From the NCBI RefSeq assembly GCF_028769735.1, contig NC_088171.1, positions 139,459,917-139,523,916 on the forward strand: a DNA stretch of 64,000 nucleotides, read 5' to 3'. This document shows positions 25,859 to 38,470 of this stretch, one piece after another (the first letter of the stretch is position 1; each line of letters starts with the position of its first letter). The stretch comes from Zonotrichia leucophrys gambelii (lineage: Eukaryota; Chordata; Aves; Passeriformes; Passerellidae). The position numbers and the translations under genes were made by a program. Below the pieces are notes generated by a model that had not been told where the DNA came from, made no database searches, and saw only the letters and a program-made list of their open reading frames with translations.

Positions 25859-26444
25859 TTAAATGCATTTGCTTTTACTCATCAATATTTTTTAGATCTG
25901 CTTCCATTTTACATTAGCAAAATGAAAAAGTTTTAATTATTGGGCCACCTCATTATTATCTGGTATTTTTTTGTTTAAAAAGACCTCTTCCTCATTATGC
26001 TGCAAATAGTAAAACACACTGAGTTTAATAACAACTGTTTATTTTTTTAATAGTTTTAATAGTTTTAAGTTTTTCATTTCACAAAATATAAATATTAAAC
26101 CTTGTATTATATTCTAGATTTAGTTTGATTCTGTGTGTCTCAAAGATTAGAACATCAGTGAAATAAAGGTAAAAGAAACTCTTGAAGGAATAAAAAACCC
26201 TTAGCACTCCCCACACACTCACTGAAATGTACAAACAAGGTAGATATTCCTCTCTGTTGCTTAATCCACAGTATCAGAGAAACAGCAACAAACCCTATGG
26301 TATTACTTTAGTCTTTTCGTGTCAGAAGCTTTACTCCTGAAGCAAACTGGCTGTAGCAATTAGATGGATTATTTTTATCTTTTATCTTGAGAAAGATTCT
26401 TTAACTGGCTTCAAGCAAATTGTATTAATACTTTTCCTCTGTTC
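25859..26444. other. Spacer between CR1 and LTR, no feature seen
   Basis: AT-rich sequence of about 590 bases. No open frame or repeat family recognised. Confidence 0.6.
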
Positions 26445-27088
26445 TCTTGTTCTGCACAGAGCCTCACCCATGGAAGTCTGTCCTCCAAGAGCCTCTCCAA
26501 CATCAGCACTTCCTATGGGCTGCATTTGTTTATGAACTGCTTCAGCACGAGTGCCCCACAGGGCCACAAGTCCTGCCAGCAAACCTGCTCCGTGGTGGGC
26601 TCCTCTCCACAGGGCCACAGGTCCTGCCAGGAGCCTGCTCCAAAGTGGGTTTCCCACAGTTCACAGCCTCCTTTGGGAACATCCTTCTGCTGTGGTGTGG
26701 GGTTCTCCAGGGGCCATAGGTGGTTCTCTGCTTCACTGAGCGCGTCCATGGGCGGCAGCTGCCACTCCATGGTGTGCGCATCGGGCTACAGGGGAATCCC
26801 TGCTCAGGGCCTGGGGAACCTTGTCCCCCTCCTTTCTAATCTGTGCAGAGCGGTTTCTCTCACAGATTCTCTCTCAGATTTCTCTCACAGATATTCTCTG
26901 TCTCCACATGCTCTGTCCCAGAGGCTTCACCACCACCACTGATGGGCTCATCCCTGATGGACGGCAGATCTTTCTTGGAGTCAACTGGCATTGGCTCTGC
27001 CAATAAGGGAAACTTCCAGCAGCTTCTCACCAACTTGTATCTCACCCACTACCAAAACCTTGCCATGGAAACCCAGTATACTTTCAAA
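26445..27088 (-). mobile_element. ERV-derived LTR, family A, 3' truncated, minus strand
   Basis: On the minus strand it begins near GGTTTCCATGGCAAGGTTTT and continues with AGAAGCTGCTGGAAGTTTCC and GAGCCAATGCCAG, the same order of motifs as the 5' part of the 27.7 and 60.0 kb LTRs. It ends within the GC-rich middle near 26445. The poly(A) signal and 3' end are lost. A CTCTCACAGATT-type repeat (26857-26898) is specific to this copy. The many overlapping open frames (60-138 residues on both strands) arise from GC-rich sequence and are not genes. Confidence 0.8.
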
Positions 27089-27724
27089 CAGTTATCTGTT
27101 TCTTCACCTTTTTTTAATAAAAATAACTTTTAATTGCTTCATTAGAACTGCAGAAGAATTATTTTTAGGAAATATGACTAATAGACTCATTCAGCCTCAC
27201 TAGAAATCTCCTGGATGTCACTGGAATAGAATTTTCTTCTTATTTTAAATTAGCAAAATTCTGATGAGAATGTGTAGATGGGTCAAATATGATTTTCATA
27301 GATAGCAAGAATCTCTTGCCCTCTCATTGGTGATGAATCACATTATGAAGAAGTCCTGAAGAACTGCAATTTATAGAGATGGAGAAAAGGAAAGACAAGT
27401 TAAAAGCAACATGAATTTAAACACAAGAAATGTTAAACTCTATAAAAACAAATACCCATGTCTTAAAAGTGCATGAATAGCCAAAGGAAAAAATTCAATC
27501 TGTGTCAGAATATGCCCTATATTCTGTATATTCTTTGAGTAGTCAGACATAGGAAAAAATTAAAGAAAATATAGAGAGGGGAAAAATAAAGGTGTTCTTT
27601 TTTTGTTTGCTTGCAGCTGTAATACCAGGCATAATAAAAACTTAGTACTAGACAGCCTTAAATGGACTTCACTAACAGTAACAGAAACAAATTTAATTTG
27701 TTATTGCAAGTGTCATTTTATTCT
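27089..27724. other. Spacer between two head-to-head LTRs
   Basis: AT-rich DNA of about 640 bases separating the 5' ends of a minus-strand and a plus-strand LTR. No retroviral internal sequence is recognisable. Confidence 0.6.
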
Positions 27725-28104
27725 GTGTATTGGTTTTGCATGGCTTGGTTTTGGTAGTAGGGGGGCTACAGTGGAGCCTTCTGTGAGAGGCTACTAGAAA
27801 CTTTCAGCATGTCCAACGGAGCCAATCCTTGGAGACTCCAAAGATGGACATCACACTGGCTGAGGCTAGGCCAATTAGAAATGGTAGTAAAATGTCCATG
27901 ACAACAGATTTAAGAAAGAAAAACAAAAAATTGCTACCCAGTTTTAATTGCAGCCAGAGAAGAGTGGAGTGAGAATATGTGAGAAGGACAACTATGCAGA
28001 CACCAAGGTCAGTGGAGAAGGAGGAGAAGGAGGTGCCCCAGGCACTGGAGCTGAGACTCCTCTGCAGGCTGTGGTGCAGACCATGGTGAAGCAGCTGTGC
28101 CCCT

Positions 28105-28270
28105 GCAGCCTGTGGGGATCCACGGGGGATGCAGAGATCCACCCACAGCCCATGGGGATCCACGGGGGATGCAGAGATCCACCCTCAGCCCATGGGGATC
28201 CATGGGGGATGCAGAGATCCACCCTCAGCCCATCGGGATCCATGAGGGATGCAGAATCCACCCGCAGCCC
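28105..28270 (+). repeat. 40-bp minisatellite, about four units, in the 27.7-kb LTR
   Basis: The unit begins CAGCCCATGGGGATCCACGG and ends GATGCAGAGATCCACCCT; its period is 40 bases. Four units can be followed, the last with a deletion (GCAGAATCC). Each contains one or two GATCC sites. Because 40 is not a multiple of 3, successive units are read in different frames, so open frames here are proline-, histidine- and glycine-rich artefacts. Confidence 0.93.
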
Positions 28271-28673
28271 GTGGGAAAGCACCACACCAGAGCAGGTGGA
28301 TGCCTGGAAGAGGCTGTGACCCTGTGGGACACTCATGGAGAGAGGGGTCCTGCTGCCCTGCTGGAGCAGCCTGTCCTTGGAGGTCTGCACTCCAGAGTGG
28401 CCCACTCTGAGCTGTTTGAGGAGAACTTGTGAAATGGACTCACATTGGAGAAGTTCACAGAGAACTCCACATTGCAGCAGGGGAAGGATTCCTCTCCCTG
28501 AGCAACAGGAGAAACCTTGAGTGATTAACTTATCGTAAGCCCCACTCCCTGCCTCCTTGGACTGCACTGAACTGGACTGTAGGAGGTAGAGTTGGAAGGA
28601 GGGAGGGGTGGGGGAAAGGTGTTTTCAAGGTTTTATTGTACTACTTATTATCCTCCTCTGATTTTGTTAGTGT

Positions 28674-28679
28674 AATAAA
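28674..28679 (+). promoter_or_regulatory. Poly(A) signal AATAAA of the 27.7-kb LTR
   Basis: It lies after the conserved TTATTATCCTCCTCTGATTT motif, at the expected R-region position of the family. It is the same place as in the 60.0-kb copy. Confidence 0.6.
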
Positions 28680-28862
28680 TTCACTTCATATTTCTAAGTT
28701 GAGTCTATTTTGCCCTTGACAGTATTTGATGAGTGATCTCTCCTGGTCCTTATCTCAATCCATTATTAATAAATTCACTAATTTTTTTCCCCTCTGCCCA
28801 GCTGCAGAGTGAGTGAGCAGCTTTCATGGGTGCCTGCATTTGGTCAGTGTCAACCCAGAGCA

Positions 28863-31284
28863 CTTGGTTTTGTTAAAATGCAACAAATTATTGCAAGTAT
28901 CAGACCATGAAAATCATAAAAATTCAAAAGTGGCTTTATACCTACGTTCTGAAACTTTTCTTTATGTTTACCATTTTCCCAGTGGTTTTTGGTTTTCTTT
29001 CTTCTTTGGTTGTGCTTCAATAAGTCAAATAAACTCTTTGGCTGAATGATTTTTTAGGTAAATAGGAAGGAAAAAAAGCCCAAACAATCTGAAAACAATG
29101 TCAGCTCAGTGCTGGTAATAAGAACAACCTGTTCTTTGCAAAGTTAGAATAATTTTTTTTTTCGTTGTATACAATGACTCATCCAAGTATTCTAATACCT
29201 AGGATATCAATTGGAATTACTTGGGCTGACCTTTTTATAGGGATAAATGCTTGCCTACACAAAAAAAAAAATCACTTTGACTCTTGATAACTACGTCTTA
29301 GTATATTTCTTCCAAAGCTGAAAAACTTTTGACCAAATTTATCAAATCAGGTAATTATTTTGGGGGTGTTGCTGACATCATATTTGTCTCCAAATCTACA
29401 CAGGGAATAAGAAGCAAGCAAGGACAGAAGTGGAGCAAAAATACTTTATGGAATAGCAGTTCTATATAATAGACCCTAAGATGTTTTTCTTCCTACCACA
29501 CAGACTGGAGAAATGGACCCCTAATTCTCCTTTTAGTTTTTTGTTTGTTGCTTTGTTTGTTTTTCTGTATGCTTTGGTTTTCTACCAAAAGAAGCTAGAA
29601 CTGCAAAGGGACAGTGCATCCAAATTCTTGAGACAACCAAGAGGTTTTTGGAGATCTGAAATTGTCATAAACTTCTGTACAAACACAACCTTTTAGATCT
29701 TGCCATGCTTCCCCTGAAATTTTTCGTTATAGTATCTCCCTTACTGTGACTGAAGTTCACTCAAGGTGTCCTGAAAAGCCAGTTGTAGCATGCAATTTCA
29801 GAAGTGTATCTAATGCAAATGGAAAAGCAAGCACATGCATGGCAGTATTTATGCAATTAATATGTGTTGTGGGAAATGTCCCTGCAATGGCATTATGAAG
29901 GTTATAACATGGAGAAGCATGATTGGATTTATTTGAGCACTGATCCAAGAATATAGTCTGTAAGAGTTGTGTTGCCTGCATACGCTACTACAGCATATAC
30001 AATCATCCAGGTGGCACATGCCTTCTTGTAGTGAATTGTAATTAATATTGTAATGAAAGCTAGGGAATGTCACATTCCACAGGTGAGTCTGCTTTGCTAG
30101 ATGGAAATCTCTGGATACGTGTGGCTAACATGGGGTTTGCACTGTATTCAGATGGACCAATTCAAATAGAAATATTTATCCTTCAACTTCAAAACATGTT
30201 CTCTGCTTATCAGTATCAATTTACAGCTTGAGATTCTTCTTGCTTGATTGTCTGTTGCAATACAGGAGGAAAATTGGCATCTTTACTGGCAGGCTCTGAA
30301 AAATGAAGTGATTATAATCTTGACAGAGCATTGTGGAAAATGTTCAGTTTTCTGTTTTTGATGTGGGAGATTCTGTGCTCTGGGACTACCAAACCAGCAG
30401 GCTTTAAAACCAGTCCCTTCACTCCAAAATGTCACTTCACTTCATCTGACTACATTATAAAGATATCTCTATTAAACACAAAATTGTAAATTCAAAAGAA
30501 TTATAACATATTAAAGAGAAATATTTCAATAACACAGATATTTTACAACAATCATTTACTTCTAATCATCTTGAAAAGGTTTTCAGATGCTTATCTATAA
30601 AAAATATATTGTAAAACTTGAAAACAAATTCTGTCAGTCATTGTCAACCATATAGTGTAGCTAGTGCTGAGATTATACATTTATATGAGTGCAGAAAAGA
30701 TTTCTAGTGTTCCTTTTAAACAGAGAAGCAAATGAATGAGGGAAGGAAGATTAGAGATAATGTATAAAAAGCCATTTTAGATTGCTCTATGGGAAGGACA
30801 GTCAAAGCAAATGGGAAATAACAGGGGTTTAAATGTTAAGATTGGATATGATATTAATACAGGTTTTGAAATCAATAACTGTTGTGCTAGAAGTCAGAAT
30901 TAAAGTATATGATTGACAGACATATAATAATTGGAAAACAGAGATACAATTTACTGACTATAAAACGTTGGATTTTTTGTGTTATTTTGTTTTCTATGTG
31001 ACAGATCTGCCAGGAAGATTTTGGAGTACTCAGCTGTAGTCTTTCCAAACACAGAACACAGGAAAAGTAAAATAGCCTGTTCGCCTGCCAGATTATATTT
31101 ATTTGCTGAAAAAGAAGAAATCCAGAGTGACACTAGGCATTATGTCATGTTAACTGGGTAGATGTGTTTTTAGAGAGCTTTTAGATATTTTGATAAGAGA
31201 CCCTTAAGATACACTGCATCATTCCATGGAACATATTTTTTGTTCTTTGTACCTAAACTGGTACAAAACTCTTGGCAACTTCTA
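28863..31284. other. Unique AT-rich DNA, no gene seen
   Basis: Only short chance open frames. An octamer ATGCAAAT lies at 29813-29820. No repeat family recognised. Confidence 0.6.
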
Positions 31285-31528
31285 GGACAAGAGAAAATGG
31301 CCTCAAGTTGCACCCAGTGTAGGTTTAGATTGGACATTAGGAAAAAATTCTTCACTGAAAGGGTTGCCAAGCCCTAGAACAGGTTGCCAAGGGAAGTTGT
31401 TGAGTCATCATCCCTGGAGGTATGTAATGACATTCTGTGGTGGACTTGGCAATGCTGGGTTAATGGTGGGACTTGAGGATGTCAAAGATCTTTTTCAAAC
31501 TAAATCATTCATGATTTAATGATTTCAT
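31285..31528 (+). mobile_element. CR1 LINE 3' end
   Basis: The block carries the CR1 3' signature: GAAAATGGCCTCAAGTTGCA, then GATTGGACATTAGGAAAAAA and TTCTTCACTGAAAGGGTTG, then CATCCCTGGAGG, then GGTGGACTTGGCAATGCTGG. It ends in a degenerate AAATCATTCATGATTT tail. It is strongly 5' truncated (about 240 bases remain) and contains no open frame of ORF2. Confidence 0.9.
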
Positions 31529-32504
31529 CTGGAAGAATAACTTGTTTGCATAATAACACTGAGAATTTTGTTTTTCTAGAGCTCTCTCGGGAAGGTTGAG
31601 AGCACCTGCTATGCTATAGATCTGCTAGAGACAAATATTATGAAGTCTAACATGGTGCTACAATAAAAGACCAAGGTAGCCATGGTCTCTGAAGCAGAAG
31701 AAGCCAAAAAAGCCATATTGTTTAGATGTCTTCAGACACTGAATGGTTACAACACCATTAGATTACTTAGTAGTTATCATTAAAAGAAAACAACAAAACC
31801 ATTTGTTGGGTCACATGAGGTTACTGTCATCAATTATAATAATACATTGAATTACATTTGCCATTATTTTTTAAACAAATCTCCTGCTTTATGAAATACA
31901 AATTTCCTGGATGGATCAATACAGTAAAGATATGGTAATAAACACTGGTTTTTATATTATCATTGGTCAAATGTTTCTTTCCTGAATTTCAGTAGCATAT
32001 CAGCTATTAACCATAATTTAAACTATTTTATAAGTTTTTTTTACTTTATTCAGTTTTGCATTAAAAAAAATTGTTCAAATATACATTACAATTTAAAGTC
32101 CCAAAGTTGTGTCATATTTTGCTTGGATTGTCAGTCCTTGAAGCCACCAGTCTCAGGTGTCACCATCCAGCGTCCCTCATCTTCCCCCTCTATTCATCTA
32201 AAAATACCTTCCCGAATTTCACACACTTCTTCCACCCCCAGGATCTTTTCTCAAGCCAGTAGCTTCACCACTTTTTTTCTAGGTCCCCTCTATCCAGGGC
32301 CACTTCTTTTTGGTGAACACTTCTCTTAGCCTTTTGTCCTTGGCTTTCTTAATCTATCCAGGCACAATGTATGATAGGTTTCCCAAGTGGTGTTTCTGAT
32401 TCGTGTCTCTTCATTATTTGGAGGATTCAGGAAAAGATATTTGATTTGTCATTATTTATATATTTTTTTCTAAACTCAGACTTTGTGAATTTTAACCTTG
32501 GAAA
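31529..32504. other. AT-rich spacer with a pyrimidine-rich stretch
   Basis: Between 32.1 and 32.35 kb the plus strand is rich in C and T (CATCTTCCCCCTCTATTC and similar). Short open frames of 63-68 residues overlap and show no motif. No repeat family recognised. Confidence 0.5.
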
Positions 32505-33235
32505 GGAGAGAAATCCTGCGCCTAGGGAGGAGCACCCCTATGCACCAATATATGCTGGGTGGAAGTTGTATGAAAAGCAGATTGTCAGAAAAAAACCCCT
32601 CAAAGTCCCAGTGAACACCACATTGAATGTGAGCAAGCAAAGTACCCTTGCAGCCAAGAAGACTCATGGGATCCTGGTGTCCATTAGGAAAAATGTTGCC
32701 ACTGGGTTCAATGAGGTGATCCTTTCCCTTTTCTCAGCACAGTGAGGCCACACTCAGGGTTCTGTGTCCAGTTCTTGGCTCCCCTGGACAAGACAGGCCC
32801 ACAGGAGAGAGCCCAACCACTGAGATAACCAAGGTACTACAGCATGGCTCAAATGATGAAAGACTGAGAAGACTTGGACTGTTCAACTTGGAGAAGGCTT
32901 GGAGGGAGGGCCTTGTAAATATTTGGAGGGAGGATGCAAAAAGGTGGAGCCAGGCTCTTTTCAGGGGTGTTCAGTGATAGCAAAGGGCATAAACTGAAAC
33001 ACAGAAGGTTCCCTCTGAACATCACAAAATACAGTGACAGTGACTGATCTCTAACACACATTAACCGGGGTGTTGTGAAGTTTCCCTCCTTTGAGATATC
33101 CAAAAGCCATCTGGACATGATCCTGCATGATCAACTCTACATGGTCTTGCTTTAGAAGAGGAGTTGGGCAGGATGACCTTCAGATGTTCCTTCCAGCATC
33201 CCTATTTTGTGGCTCTATGATTCTGTGATTTTACA
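32505..33235 (+). mobile_element. CR1 LINE, 5'-truncated, with 3' tail
   Basis: It can be followed from the ORF2 C-terminal section (GGAGGAGCACCCCTATGCAC, then GGGATCCTGGTGTCCATTAG) through GACTGTTCAACTTGGAGAAG and GTTCCCTCTGAACATCAC to the end TGGCTCTATGATTCTGTGAT. This is the CR1 order from the end of ORF2 to the tail. Length is about 0.73 kb, with several small deletions and stops. A 124-residue plus-strand frame overlaps its start but does not keep the ORF2 frame. Confidence 0.93.
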
Positions 33236-36200
33236 TAGAGCTCTGTATCTAAAGGTTAATCTATTTTAATTTGAAAAAGAAAAGGAAAGTTATTGCATTT
33301 TCTATCAAAAAAAAAGGAGAATAAAAATACTGCAGAAAACAATTCTGAAGCCTTGCAGACATAAATAGCAAGGACGGTTTTTAGGTTTACTCATTCTTGC
33401 AAAGTTTTTGAAATATTTTAAAATCAATATTTTAAAATAGAAGCCACTGAGATTAAAGGAGGATATTTTAGCTTCCCTATTGTCCAAACTTGTTTCAAAA
33501 ATCACAGAATTTATTTTTACATTTTGGAAAGAGCTATGGAGTACTGAGAGAGAGACTGAGAATATTAGGAATGTTTAAATTATTACATCTGATTAGAGGG
33601 TGAAAACACCTCAAAAATTTACCATTCATATTGGAAGGAAAACAAACAAATCAAGGCTATGTATATAGCATTGGAGACATCAAACTGAAGTGTCTACTCT
33701 GAAGCATATTTCATTATTATCAGACACTGTAAGAAATAGGAAATGAGCAAGACTTTATGCCTTCAGCACACCTTAGCTGGTCTGCTGAAGGTGGTGAGGT
33801 AGTATATGAAACTGTAGCTTGAGTTTTACAAGAGACTCTTGACTCTGTGTGACAAACATTATAGATGATCCCTGAATACTGAGTTGCTTGCCTAATTAAT
33901 ACCTCTAAGAAGAAATTTTATCCTACAGGCAAAGTCTCTCTGATTGAGAGGCTCCCCTGGAATCCAACATTTTGATAATTCAGTGTATTCTAAAAAATAA
34001 CATTTTCTTTGGAAAGTTTCCAACTACCTACTTAAAACTTATACAGGAGGGTTTTTTATTATTTTTTCTAGGGAAAACTAAACACAACAATTCAGGAATT
34101 GTTCTAATTCAAGTCTTTTTATCTTCTGTTTTTGTGCTCAAAAGAAATCTTAGTCAAAGGTCTAGAAAGGCCAGAAAAATAAAAAAATTACCCAAAAAGA
34201 AGGCAGGAGTGTTTGTCAGCCTCATGAATCATATCTTTGAAGAAAATAAGGCAGAATTCAGAACTGTATGCTATTTGTGTCTTTCTTTTCCCTGATCTGG
34301 AATTTTATTTTTTATTTTCATCTTATTGAATATAAAAAGTAGCCTTATATGTGTAAATTGATATAATGCTTGCAAAATTTTGACACAGAAACTAAATAGG
34401 GTATGTGAATGCACTTACGAAGAATGAAGCTGTACACAACACATAATCACAGAGGGTATTTTAAAAATAGCAATTAGATTAGTCTTTTATGTCCCATTTG
34501 CATTTTTTTTTTTTAGGTACTGGGAAATTCCTTCTCATTTTTAGGAGGGAGGTTGGTCCTACAGCCATCCTATCCTGAGACAACAGATCCAGACAGGAAA
34601 TTCTTTCCCAGACAAATTATTTCATACTTCAAAAAATAAGACAAAACATTGGGATCTCTTCAGGAAAACAAGCAGCATCTTTCTGCAGAAGTGTAGAAAT
34701 AAGACAAGTCTTTGCTGCCTGAACAAACATTTTTAGTCTGGACAGTCAATGAGTTAGAGTGTAATGAAGCTGTAACTTGACATGCATTCAATATCCTAAA
34801 TTTCTTTAAAAGGAAGATTCAGATGTGAAAAAGTCTGTGAAGACAGCTCATTACTATTACCTTCTTAAAATCCAAAAGTTTCCTTTGAAGAATAGTAGGT
34901 GAAGAATTTTAAAAATATTTCACTTTCTCCATTCATATTTATTTATCATTTATTTCTTCATACATGCATAGTCTGCCTGTAGAGATATTTATAGAGTAAG
35001 ATAGCACAGAAGTACACTGCAAGGTTCTTGCTACTTCAGGGATAAGTAAGGGATGAATTCTGAAAGTGCACTATTTTTCATAAAAATCAACAGAAGACTT
35101 CAACTGTCAGTTGTTGAGCTACAAGATTTAGTGGAATGGGTTAGAAGCCATCATCTGCTGACAGGTCATAGCACCTTTTCTCTTCAGTTGCCAATATATT
35201 TTAGAGCTTTTATGCGCTGTAACATCTTCTGCAGAGTTGTCAAAACAATGCTAATGCCTGAGCACTACTCAGGTCACGTAATCTCTACCTCTCATCTTTG
35301 TCAAATGAGCCATATACTGTAGCACAGATAAGAAATGTTGAAAAACTAAACCATAAAAAATTCAGATGGGTGATTCGTATTTCTGAAGTGCCTCACTACC
35401 ATCAACAAAAAGGGAGCTCCTCCAGGCTGATCATTTCTCAGTACACTGTTACCACTACAGTGTAAAGGCAAAGCTTCCAGTTAAAATAATCCTGAAGCTC
35501 TTTGCTGACACAGTTAAGCTGTTCTTCCAAACAAGAAGCCAAAAGAGTAGAACAAATCTTCACTGCTCTGTTGCCATAATTTCCCTCTTTCCCCACCTTT
35601 GGCAGCTTTACTTTCAGGAACTTTCATACCTGTATTACATAAGAATGATTGAGTTCAGTTTTTACCCAAGATTTTTCCTAATCCCCTTCCAAAAGTGATT
35701 TGAATCTGTGACCATCCTAGCATCCTGAAAAAGAAATTCTGGGCTTCTGAATCTATTAATTACTTACGCAAAATTTATTCTTTCTATGTGATAAGGCATC
35801 AAACTATAATTGAAATATGGAATTTTTAACAATAATTTCATTGCACATTGTTGTATGATTCAGCATACAGATTTTTTTTTTTTTGTGAGCTGTAATTGAA
35901 AGCACTTAGGTGTGTAGAAGGTAGAAAGAAACAACCTGAACTTTCTATAAGTGTTTTTGCCTAATATGTGTAGAAGTTTCCTATATTCTTTAGTTTCCTG
36001 CTTTCTAAAAGCAATTCTACATATCTGCAAAGCAAGAAAATATTGTTTCCATTTTTAGAGACTTTCATAAATCCCCACAGTACATGTGGATGGATCTGAT
36101 TCCTTCAACCCTGCTTGCTCGGCTACCCAACCAAATAATAATTCTGATTAAACAACTCGCAACAAAAAAAAGAGTTTTGCTGGGTTTTGGTTTTTTTTTT

Positions 36201-37649
36201 TAATTTTTTATTTTTAGAAAAAATATCTACTCCCTGAAGAGCAAATAACTAGCCAGAAGCTAGTTTATGGTCAACAAGAGAAAGACATAATAGGGTGCCA
36301 AAGATTCTAAGGCTTAAGGCAGCCATATGATGTGGGAAGATCAAGTTTTTGGTAGTTTTTACTCTGTGGAACTCCCTATCCTCTAGTAAGTACCTGAAAT
36401 ACTTCACTAGTTGTTTGTTATATTTAGAAGTTTTTCTGTTGATGCAAGTCTTATGACAGGTGCAAAAACAATAATTTTAAGAATTAAAAAATTGTGGGGA
36501 CCTTCCAATATTTGCTGATAAATAATAAAATGTTTTGTAGGATGTGTGTGTATGTATGGTAATGGATTTCCCTACACATTTCTTCAGCTTCTCATTTTAT
36601 TAGGAAAAAAAGTGGGAATTCCCCACACGAGGATTTGAAAAATATTTTAGAAGATAAATCAAAAATTAATATAATATATATGTGTGTGTTTACATAAAAT
36701 TATTGTAAATTACAGTCCATGCAAAATAGAAATTGTGAAGCTGGATTTAATTTTTCCATACATATGTAGACATATGTGTACACATAGAAATGCACATGGA
36801 AGATTGTGTTGTGTCTAAGCATAAATCCTTAAAATGTTTTCATTTTAGCAGGACAAAATCATCTGCTGAAAAACAGTTTCGATGCATTTTTAGTAGACTG
36901 CTAATTAATTATCTTATTACTGACTTTCTTGAAGAATAAGATCAATTGTTAAAGCATGATTGAAACATAAGGAGAAATGATAAATTTTGAATGATTAGAT
37001 TTTTCAGGATGTTTATGTCCTTTCAAAGTTAATGAATGAAAATCAATCCAGGTTCCATTGTTGAGTAGCTATTTTCCACCCTTAACTGAGCAGCAAATAC
37101 TTTAGTCAGTAATAATACAATACATACGTAATACATTTTTAAGTGTTAAATCAGACAAGTAGATTTCCAATTTAGCCACAAAGCTAGAGAGTGATCTTTT
37201 ACAATAGAAAGAAAAAAACCTCTTTCCAGGCTGAGAAATCTCAAGAGTCAAGGAAAAAGACATGGGTTCAGGAACAAAAGATCAAGAGAATGGATGCTGA
37301 CAATTTTAACAGCTGGGTTGGATTTCTCAATTGGATATTACAGCCCCAAATTATATGACACTTGCTGGCATTATTTTAGTTTGTTTTTCTTGCAAGACTA
37401 AATTGGCTCTTTGATTTAAAAGTATAAATTAAAAATGCATGATAATATTAAGTATGAGCTGTTCTGTTGTCCACTTATATGGAACAAGCACAAATGTTTA
37501 ATTTCTTTGAATAGGTCATGAGGTTAGAGCTGGTTAAAAAATATTGACAAATGCAATATTTCAGGAAAATACTAAATCATATCCATATTTCATATGGAAA
37601 TCAAGAAACCAAATAATTTGGTTTCCTAAGTCTTCCAAATAAATTTAGA
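33236..37649. other. Unique AT-rich DNA, no gene seen
   Basis: No recognised repeats or exons. The minus-strand octamer ATTTGCAT lies at 34496-34503. Frames of 66-107 residues look like chance: they are rich in lysine, leucine and phenylalanine and lack family motifs. Confidence 0.6.
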
Positions 37650-38110
37650 GTGATTTTCCCAGGCTCCTACAACTCATTTTACAAATTTCTGCTGCTCCCC
37701 ATCTGCTGAGTTGTTTGTCTGTCCAATCCTGTGCACACGCCAGCTGTTTCTCCTGTGAACCAGCCAAAAAGGTCACAGCACCAGTGAGCAAAGCTCCAGA
37801 GGTCCCAGGGAGGCAGACAGCAGCCTACCCAGGTGTCAGGGCACGAGCTTGACCAGGTTTGTAGGCCAATATTTATTTAAATGCATTTCACAGGCGGAAG
37901 TTTCAAGGTTTCTTGAACCACTGTCTTTTTTTTCTCCTGGTCTGCAGATTTGACCAAGCACTTCCCAAGCTTTCCAGAGCAATTCCCTTCTGATGCAGCT
38001 GCCCACCTCACTGCCAGGCTCGTTGGATATGGACATCTCAAGCAGGTAGAAGTATTTTTCCTGGTAGCGGCCACATTTTGTCAACAGCTTTAGAAACTAC
38101 TGTCCAGTGC
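37650..38110 (-). other. GC-richer block with a protein-like 86-residue minus-strand frame
   Basis: On the minus strand an open stretch between stops (about 38096 to 37836) reads, in part, LLTKCGRYQEKYFYLLEMS followed further on by RRELLWKAWEVLGQICRPGE. Its composition (charged, with spaced tryptophan and tyrosine) is more protein-like than the other chance frames in the window. No ATG opens it in a good context, and clear splice sites are not visible. An AATAAA on the same strand falls inside the frame near 37870. It could be an exon relic, a fragment of a retrocopied gene, or chance. I cannot name a family. Confidence 0.2.
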
Positions 38111-38398
38111 TGCCCTTACTGACTCACAGAGCTCACGTAGCTAATGTGCTGGTTTGCAGAAACCTTTTAAGGAAGCAATTCATTAACAAACAGCTGGAAA
38201 AATTTGGAAACTCAGTGCAAAATTGTGAAATTTCAGTCCCACTAAACAAAACCCAATACTTTTTACCTTTTCATGGTTTGAATAAGGTTGCAGCCATTTG
38301 TAAATGTTATGCATGTTTTGCAGGTCCGACATTTTGTTACTTAGGCAGCTTGTGGAAGCAAAAACTTATTAATGGTTTTGCAGAACTATCCTTGGGAG

Positions 38399-38470
38399 AA
38401 AAAAAAAAAAGAAAAAGTTGGAGAATTCAAAGTTTCAGCTCTTTTTTTTTTTTATATATATAAATTATGT
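38399..38470. repeat. A12 and T12 runs followed by a short TA tract
   Basis: Twelve A (38399-38410) and twelve T (38442-38453) lie 31 bases apart and are complementary. The T run passes straight into ATATATATA. Simple sequence; a foldback is possible. Confidence 0.7.

Larger units (their letters stand above)
27725..28862 (+). mobile_element. ERV-derived solo LTR, family A, near full length
   Basis: It starts near TGTGTATTGGTTTTGCATGG and shows the 5' motif GGTAGTAGGGGGGCTACA. The middle contains GACACCAAGGTCAGTGGAG, then a 40-bp tandem repeat, then GCAGGGGAAGGATTCCTCTC, and then TTATTATCCTCCTCTGATTT with AATAAA at 28674-28679. The U5-like end carries GAGTGATCTCTCCTGGTCCT and GGGTGCCTGCATTTGGTCAG and stops near the family end GTCAACCCA. 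Length is about 1.14 kb. No internal retroviral genes are beside it, so it is a solo LTR formed by recombination, which is usual for such families. Confidence 0.9.

Noticed and set aside
26382..27133. Cluster of overlapping frames up to 138 residues
   Set aside because: All fall in the minus-strand LTR and its edge. They overlap each other on both strands and none resembles a retroviral protein.
27948..28567. Several 60-191 residue frames on both strands with HGDPRGMQRS-like repeats
   Set aside because: Translations of the 40-bp minisatellite in different frames.
38107..38463. 118-residue plus-strand frame as a gene
   Set aside because: It ends in a poly-lysine and poly-phenylalanine stretch made by A12 and T12 runs, and has no known domain.
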